NCBI RefSeq assembly: GCF_027531705.1
Contig: NZ_JAPZSP010000021.1
Coordinates: 1 to 64,000, forward strand
DNA: 64,000 bases
Direction: 5' to 3'
From: Flavobacterium sp.
GTDB lineage: Bacteria > Bacteroidota > Bacteroidia > Flavobacteriales > Flavobacteriaceae
The position numbers were made by a program, and so were the translations under genes. Of this stretch, positions 59,400 through 64,000 are shown in pieces. Position 1 is the first letter of the stretch. The number at the start of each line of letters is the position of its first letter. Under the pieces are notes generated by a model. The model did not search any database and was not told where the DNA came from. It worked only from the letters and a program-made list of their open reading frames with translations.

Positions 59400-59759
59400 T
59401 TACTTCACACTTGAAACACTATATGTTTTACCATCAGCAGCAGATGTTACCGTTTTGACTAAATTATCTGGAGATAAAACAGCCGCATCATAATCAATAG
59501 AAGCAATTTTTGAATCAAAATCTACAACTGCTTTTTGAACACCTTCCATTTTAGAAAGATCTTCTTCTATCGTCTTAGCGCATCCAATCGCACAAGTCAT
59601 TCCTTCAACAGTTAATGATGCTTTAGCAGGTTTTTTTGCTTCAGCTATAACTTTAGTTTCTGTTTTTGCGATAGCATCGGTAGCTGCCACTTCTTTTTTA
59701 CAACTAGTTACTAATGTGGCTATCACTGACATTAGTACAAATAATTTGGAGATATTCAT
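59400..59759 (-). CDS. Heavy-metal-associated (HMA) domain lipoprotein
   Basis: 119 residues. The N-terminus MNISKLFVLMSVIATLVTSC is a lipoprotein signal with Cys20 in the lipobox, so the protein is anchored in the envelope. An Ala/Lys/Glu linker leads to a single HMA fold (about 47-119) with GMTCAIGCAKTIEEDLSKMEGVQKAVVDF. The metal motif is C56-x3-C60, one residue longer than the usual GMTCxxC, a form I know from similar Bacteroidota proteins. Binding of Cu(I) or another soft metal is inferred. It stands alone with its own promoter. Confidence 0.85.
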   Translation of the reverse strand: MNISKLFVLMSVIATLVTSCKKEVAATDAIAKTETKVIAEAKKPAKASLTVEGMTCAIGCAKTIEEDLSKMEGVQKAVVDFDSKIASIDYDAAVLSPDNLVKTVTSAADGKTYSVSSVK

Positions 59760-59784
59760 TGAATTAGTAAATTATAATTAATAA

Positions 59785-59792
59785 CAAATTTA
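59785..59792 (-). promoter_or_regulatory. Minus-7 box for the HMA lipoprotein gene
   Basis: The minus strand reads TAAATTTG here, an exact TAnnTTTG, 25 bp before the start codon. A TTTG further upstream is only 13 bp away, shorter than normal. Confidence 0.5.
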
Positions 59793-59850
59793 CAAAAAAA
59801 AGTAGCAAACTATCATAAAATTATACCAATTTTGCGCTTCAATTATTTGC

Positions 59851-60714
59851 ATGGAAACAAACAATAAAAAATGGCTTTTTCTACTGGTTTTAGCCTTAAT
59901 TTGGGGAAGTTCTTTTATTTTAATAAAAAGAGGATTAGTGGGTTTAACACCTATTCAGTTAGGTTCTTTGCGAATTATTTTCTCCGCAATTTTTCTTTTG
60001 GTAATTGGTTTCAAAACCTTACCGCAAATTCCACAAAATAAATGGAAATATATTGCTCTAACGGGTTTATTCGGAACGTTTATTCCAGCTTTTCTTTTCG
60101 CAATTGCACAAACTCAAATTGATAGTTCGATAAGTTCTATTTTGAATTCATTAACGCCAATGAATACATTGTTAATTGGCATTTTAGCTTTTGGATTAAC
60201 GCCTAAAAGAAGTCAAATCATAGGTGTAATTATTGGATTGGTTGGAAGTGCCATACTAATTCTAAATGGTGCAGCTACACATCCTGAACAGAATTATTAT
60301 GCCATTTTGGTAATTATTGCATCGATTTGTTATGCAACGAATGTCAATCTTTTAAAAAAATATCTTTCTGACTTAAGTCCGTTAAGTATTTCGACAGGAA
60401 ATTTTTCGGTTATGTTGCTTCCCGCTTTACTAATTTTATCTTTTTCAGATTTTTTTCAGGTTTTTCAGTTGCCTCAAACACAGCATTCCATGTTATTTGT
60501 GCTAATTTTAGGTGTTGTAGGAACTGGTATTGCCAACATTATTTTCTTTAAATTAATTCAAATTTCGTCACCTGTTTTTGCTACATCTGTGACGTATTTA
60601 ATTCCAGTTGTTGCCTTCTTTTGGGGTTTGGTCGATAGTGAAGTTTTGAGTGCAATTCAATTGGTAGGAGCACTTATTATTTTATTTGGCGTTTATTTGT
60701 CGAGTAAAAAATGA
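59851..60714 (+). CDS. EamA/DMT-family transporter
   Basis: 287 residues, about ten transmembrane helices in two EamA repeats of five. The first repeat opens WLFLLVLALIWGSSFILIKRGLVGLTPIQLGSLRIIFSA, a strong DMT signature; the second has YAILVIIASICYATNVNLLKKYLSDLSPLSIS and ends with a Pro-containing helix (VTYLIPVVAFFWGLVDSEVLSAIQLVGALIIL). Substrates of this family are metabolites such as amino acids or nucleosides; nothing here narrows it. Confidence 0.92.
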   Translation: METNNKKWLFLLVLALIWGSSFILIKRGLVGLTPIQLGSLRIIFSAIFLLVIGFKTLPQIPQNKWKYIALTGLFGTFIPAFLFAIAQTQIDSSISSILNSLTPMNTLLIGILAFGLTPKRSQIIGVIIGLVGSAILILNGAATHPEQNYYAILVIIASICYATNVNLLKKYLSDLSPLSISTGNFSVMLLPALLILSFSDFFQVFQLPQTQHSMLFVLILGVVGTGIANIIFFKLIQISSPVFATSVTYLIPVVAFFWGLVDSEVLSAIQLVGALIILFGVYLSSKK

Positions 60715-60731
60715 TTTTCAAGTTTTCCATA

Positions 60732-60798
60732 GGTTCTCGATAAAATTTTCTATTTCAAAAATTAGCGTTTTCAAAATAGAAAATCACTCGACGTGACG
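60732..60798 (-). repeat. Dispersed intergenic repeat, copy 2 (inverted)
   Basis: Read on the minus strand it begins CGTCACGTCGAGTG and ends TATCGAGAACC, the same ends as the element at 21121-21173. The interior differs in sequence but again forms a hairpin (ATTTTCTATTTTGAAAA against TTTTTGAAATAGAAAAT). It starts 17 bp after the EamA gene stop. Confidence 0.65.
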
Positions 60799-60962
60799 AT
60801 TGTTTATAGTAAACGTATAGCCTTTTAGAACATCTTATTTATATTTCTTGAAAAGAGAATATATCAAGAACTTAGAAGCAATATTTTTTTCTCTATTATC
60901 TACAATCTTTCATCTTGTTAATACGATAAGTTTTCTTAATTTTACATTTCAATTTATCCTAT

Positions 60963-61985
60963 ATGAAAGCAAAAGCTACTCTTAAACAAATTGCAAAGGA
61001 ATTGGGCGTTTCTGTTTCTACCGTTTCAAAAGCATTGAACGACAGTCCAGAAATTAGCGAACCAACCAAGGTAAAAATTCAAGAATATGCCAAATTAAAG
61101 AATTACAAGCCTAATATGATTGGTTTGAATCTTAAAAATCGTTCTACTCGTACGATTGGTGTTATTATTCCCAATATTTTAAATCAGTTTTTTGCAAAAG
61201 TTTTCACAGGAATTGAGAAAGTAGCCGATGAAAAAGGATATAAAGTAATTACTTGTATTTCAAATGAATCGCTCGAAAAAGAAATAAACGCTCTAGAAAT
61301 GCTGAGCAACGGAACTATTGATGGTTTTATCTTATCAATTTCTGAAGAAGCACAAAAACTCCAACAGTTTGATCACTTCAAATCAATTATTAGCGAAGGA
61401 ACGCCAATTGTTATGTTTGATAGAATTGCCGAAGAAGTAAATTGTGATAAAGTAGTTGTAGATGATTTCGATTCTGCGATTGATGCGACTAATCATTTGA
61501 TTAAAACTGGTTGTAAAAAAATAGCTTTATTTTCTTCAATCGATAATTTGAGTGTTGGAAAATTAAGAGCCAAAGGTTTCTATCAGGCAATTGAAGCCAA
61601 AGGATTAAAGGCTGATGAAAATTTAATCGTACTTGCTGAAACGGCAGATGATTTTGATGCAAAAGTAGCTGGATTTTTTGATAAAAATAAAGTGGATGCT
61701 GTTTTCGCACTTGATGAGCACGCATCTGTAACGGCAATGAAATTAGGAATCAAAAAAGGATTAAAAATTCCTGAAGAACTTTCAGTAATAGGATTTGCTG
61801 ATGGTGTTTGGTCCAGAAGATTAACGCCAAGTTTATCAACTGTAAGTCAACACGGACCAGAAATAGGTGAAGTCGCTACTAAAATGCTTATCGAAAAACT
61901 TGAAAGCAAAGAAGAAATTTACAATCACAAAACGACAATTGTAAAAACTGAATTAAGACAAAGAGAATCGACCAAAAAGATTTAA
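60963..61985 (+). CDS. LacI-family transcriptional regulator
   Basis: 340 residues. The helix-turn-helix with hinge is at the N-terminus: ATLKQIAKELGVSVSTVSKALNDSPEISEPTKVKIQEYAKLKNYKPN (about residues 4-50). The periplasmic-binding-like effector domain follows (TRTIGVIIPNILNQFFAKVFTGIEKVADEKGY ... VFALDEHASVTAMKLGIKKGLKIPEELSVIGFADG). It probably senses a sugar. No sugar-uptake genes lie next to it, so its targets are elsewhere or it regulates the downstream DUF5916 gene, which is separated by a terminator. An inverted repeat TTCTTGA/TCAAGAA at 60845-60870 lies 93 bp upstream and might be an operator. Confidence 0.94.
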   Translation: MKAKATLKQIAKELGVSVSTVSKALNDSPEISEPTKVKIQEYAKLKNYKPNMIGLNLKNRSTRTIGVIIPNILNQFFAKVFTGIEKVADEKGYKVITCISNESLEKEINALEMLSNGTIDGFILSISEEAQKLQQFDHFKSIISEGTPIVMFDRIAEEVNCDKVVVDDFDSAIDATNHLIKTGCKKIALFSSIDNLSVGKLRAKGFYQAIEAKGLKADENLIVLAETADDFDAKVAGFFDKNKVDAVFALDEHASVTAMKLGIKKGLKIPEELSVIGFADGVWSRRLTPSLSTVSQHGPEIGEVATKMLIEKLESKEEIYNHKTTIVKTELRQRESTKKI

Positions 61986-62002
61986 TTTTAATAATAAATA
62001 TC

Positions 62003-62037
62003 AAAAGCCATCACCCAAAAAAGTGATGGTTTTTTTA
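62003..62037 (+). terminator. Hairpin terminator after the LacI-type gene
   Basis: AAAAGCCATCAC at 62003-62014 pairs with GTGATGGTTTTT at 62023-62034 (one G-T pair), followed by more T. Confidence 0.85.
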
Positions 62038-62126
62038 TGTTTAAACGTTAAAGTTTAAAAATGCTTATACTAAACTGTAACAATTTTGCGTATTACTTGT
62101 CTATTAAAAAACAATCATCACTAATC

Positions 62127-64000
62127 ATGAAATCATCAATCAAAATTCTAAGTCTATTTTTTCTTTTGTGTAATCTGCAAATAAGGGCACAAGAAAAAAA
62201 TGTCATTGAAAAGAAAAGTTACACAACAAGATTTCTAGATTCAACAGAATCGCCAACTATTGATGGTGTTATTGATGATAAAAGTTGGGAAATCGTAGAT
62301 TGGGCAGGCGACTTCATAGAGCGTGAACCAGACGAAAATACGGCACCAACCGAGCAAACAAAATTCAAAATTGTTTATGACAAAAACTATATTTATTTTG
62401 CTTTTAGATGCTACGACAAAGAACCCAGCAAAATTGTAAAAAGATTATCAAGACGTGATGGTTTTGAAGGTGATTGGGTAGAAGTAAATATTGATAGTTA
62501 TAACGATAAACGAACTGGTTTTTCATTTACAACTTCGGTTTCGGGAGTAAAAGGAGATGAGTTTATTTCGGATAATGGAAATAATTGGGATGGAAGCTGG
62601 AATCCTATTTGGTACATGAAAACCAATATTGATGAAGAAGGTTGGACTGCCGAAGTAAAAATTCCTTTAAGTCAATTGAAGTTTGGAAATAATGCTGAGC
62701 AAATTTGGGGTTTGCAAGTACAGCGAAGATTTTTTAGAGCAGAAGAACGTTCCACTTGGCAACGAATTCCGCAAGATGCACCAGGTTGGGTTAGCGAGTT
62801 TGGTGAACTTAGAGGCTTGGTAAATATTGAACCTCAAAAACAATTAGAAATACAACCTTTTGTGGTTTCTCAACTCGAAACGTATCCTAAAGAAGAAGGA
62901 AATCCATTTAGAGATGGAGAAAATAGAAAATTTAATGGCGGATTGGATGCCAAAATTGGTGTTACAAACGATTTAACTTTAGATTTAACCATAAATCCCG
63001 ATTTCGGTCAAGTAGAAGCCGATCCTGCTGCCATTGCTTTGGATGGTTTTCAAATATTTTTTGAAGAAAGAAGACCGTTTTTTGTAGAAAATAAAAATAT
63101 TTTCAATTACAGATTTGCCGATAATCAAGATAATTTATTTTATTCAAGAAGAATTGGTAGAAGTCCGCAAGGAAGAGCAAATCCATCTGACAATGAGTTT
63201 GTAAAGCAACCTAACAACTCAACAATTCTAGGTGCAGCAAAATTCAGCGGGAAAACAAAAAATGGCTGGTCGCTAGGTGTTCTTGAAAGTTTAACTGATA
63301 GCGAATTTGCCAAAATTGATGACAATATCAATAAAAGAAAAGAAATGGTTGAGCCATTAACCAACTATTTTGTTGGAAGAGCTCAAAAAGATTTCAATAA
63401 CAGAAATAGTTTCATTGGAGGAATTTTCACGGCAACTAATAGAAACTTGCAAGGTAACGATTTAAGTTTTTTAAGAAAATCTGCTTATACGGCGGGAATT
63501 GATTTTCAACATAATTGGAAAAAAAGAAAATACTTTTTCTCAGGAAATATTGTTACTAGCCATGTTATTGGAAGTGAAGAGGCAATTGCAGCAACTCAAA
63601 CCAGTTTAACGCATTTGTTCCAAAGAGTTGATGCAAGTCATGTTGAAGTTGATGAAAGCAGAACATCATTAACTGGAACTGGTGGTCGATTTGAAATTGG
63701 AAAAGCAAGTGTTGGTCATTGGCGTTATAGCGGTATTTTTGTTTGGCGTTCGCCCGAATTAGAACTAAATGATGTTGGATTTTTGCGTCAAGCAGATGAG
63801 TTAAGACAATATGCCTTTTTAAATCATCAAACATTAAAACCTTTTGGGCAGTTTAGAAGGATAAATACACAATTCTCTCAATTTTCTAGCTACGATTTTG
63901 ATGGAAATTTCAATCGTATTCAATATGCTGTAAGTAGCAATGCAAGTTTAAAAAGCAATTGGAATATCAACGCCGAAATGATTTATAAACCTATAATTTA
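62127..64000 (+). CDS. DUF5916 protein with family-9 carbohydrate-binding-like domain, 3' end cut off
   Basis: An open frame from the ATG at 62127 runs to the window end without a stop (624 codons). It starts with a signal peptide (MKSSIKILSLFFLLCNLQIRAQ). Residues about 37-200 match the CBM9-like domain: ESPTIDGVIDDKSWEIVDW, TKFKIVYDKNYIYFAFRCYDKEP, GDWVEVNIDSYNDKRTGFSF and AEVKIPLSQLKFG. The following part (NPDFGQVEADPAAIALDGFQIFFEERRPFFVENKNIF) is the DUF5916 hallmark and leads into a probable outer membrane barrel. Its role, perhaps binding or passing a saccharide or lipid, is not established. Confidence 0.88.
   Translation, partial: MKSSIKILSLFFLLCNLQIRAQEKNVIEKKSYTTRFLDSTESPTIDGVIDDKSWEIVDWAGDFIEREPDENTAPTEQTKFKIVYDKNYIYFAFRCYDKEPSKIVKRLSRRDGFEGDWVEVNIDSYNDKRTGFSFTTSVSGVKGDEFISDNGNNWDGSWNPIWYMKTNIDEEGWTAEVKIPLSQLKFGNNAEQIWGLQVQRRFFRAEERSTWQRIPQDAPGWVSEFGELRGLVNIEPQKQLEIQPFVVSQLETYPKEEGNPFRDGENRKFNGGLDAKIGVTNDLTLDLTINPDFGQVEADPAAIALDGFQIFFEERRPFFVENKNIFNYRFADNQDNLFYSRRIGRSPQGRANPSDNEFVKQPNNSTILGAAKFSGKTKNGWSLGVLESLTDSEFAKIDDNINKRKEMVEPLTNYFVGRAQKDFNNRNSFIGGIFTATNRNLQGNDLSFLRKSAYTAGIDFQHNWKKRKYFFSGNIVTSHVIGSEEAIAATQTSLTHLFQRVDASHVEVDESRTSLTGTGGRFEIGKASVGHWRYSGIFVWRSPELELNDVGFLRQADELRQYAFLNHQTLKPFGQFRRINTQFSQFSSYDFDGNFNRIQYAVSSNASLKSNWNINAEMIYKPII

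Noticed and set aside
62127..64000. DUF5916 frame without stop codon, possible pseudogene
   Set aside because: The frame is open to the window edge and its sequence stays family-like throughout; it is simply cut by the window.

Overview
This is a 64 kb chromosomal segment of a low-GC member of the Bacteroidota, most likely Flavobacterium or a close relative. The evidence is direct: promoters of the TTG-N19-TAnnTTTG type (five with exactly 19 bp spacing), no Shine-Dalgarno sites, nine secreted proteins ending in a type A sorting domain for the type IX secretion system (T9SS, gliding/Por secretion), an OmpA-free set of Bacteroidota envelope families (DUF6029, DUF5916, Omp28-like), a MurF-alanine racemase fusion, and a ribosomal protein L21 with a C-terminal extension. 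I see no transposase, integrase, phage gene or CRISPR array.

Layout. 1-3000: end of ssb, aat, then a leftward group (queuosine precursor transporter, tag, DUF1275 membrane protein) and tRNA-Ala(GGC). 3-9 kb: an envelope thiol-redox cluster with a T9SS-secreted thioredoxin-like protein, a second T9SS cargo, a DUF6029 barrel with its TlpA partner, and a divergent Omp28-like lipoprotein. 9-21 kb: housekeeping genes (queD, lpxH, MFS exporter, recJ, rsmI, tdk, murF-alr) interrupted by an OLD-family ATPase/nuclease and by a ribbon-helix-helix/PIN toxin-antitoxin pair. 21-32 kb: five tandem paralogous leucine-rich-repeat T9SS proteins, the most striking part of the window. 32-39 kb: mscL, asd, a prolyl oligopeptidase, a His-rich small protein with a TonB receptor, and mtgA. 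39-51 kb: a giant FN3 adhesin-like T9SS protein, an FAD oxidoreductase, an M12B metalloprotease, an S9 peptidase and an Mrr-like restriction enzyme. 51-59 kb: translation genes (rpmA, rplU; rplM, rpsI, rpsB, tsf) around a paired M16 peptidase operon. 59-64 kb: heavy-metal lipoprotein, EamA transporter, LacI regulator, and the start of a DUF5916 protein that runs off the window.

How they work together. Much of the window serves the cell surface: T9SS cargo proteases and adhesins, periplasmic and surface peptidases, metal uptake and thiol exchange. Three defence-like cargos (OLD nuclease, PIN toxin-antitoxin, Mrr) are each packed within a few bases of a housekeeping gene, and the toxin stop codon overlaps the TTG start of the essential murF-alr. 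Intergenic spaces carry several kinds of dispersed repeats, including two copies of one element 39 kb apart in opposite orientation.
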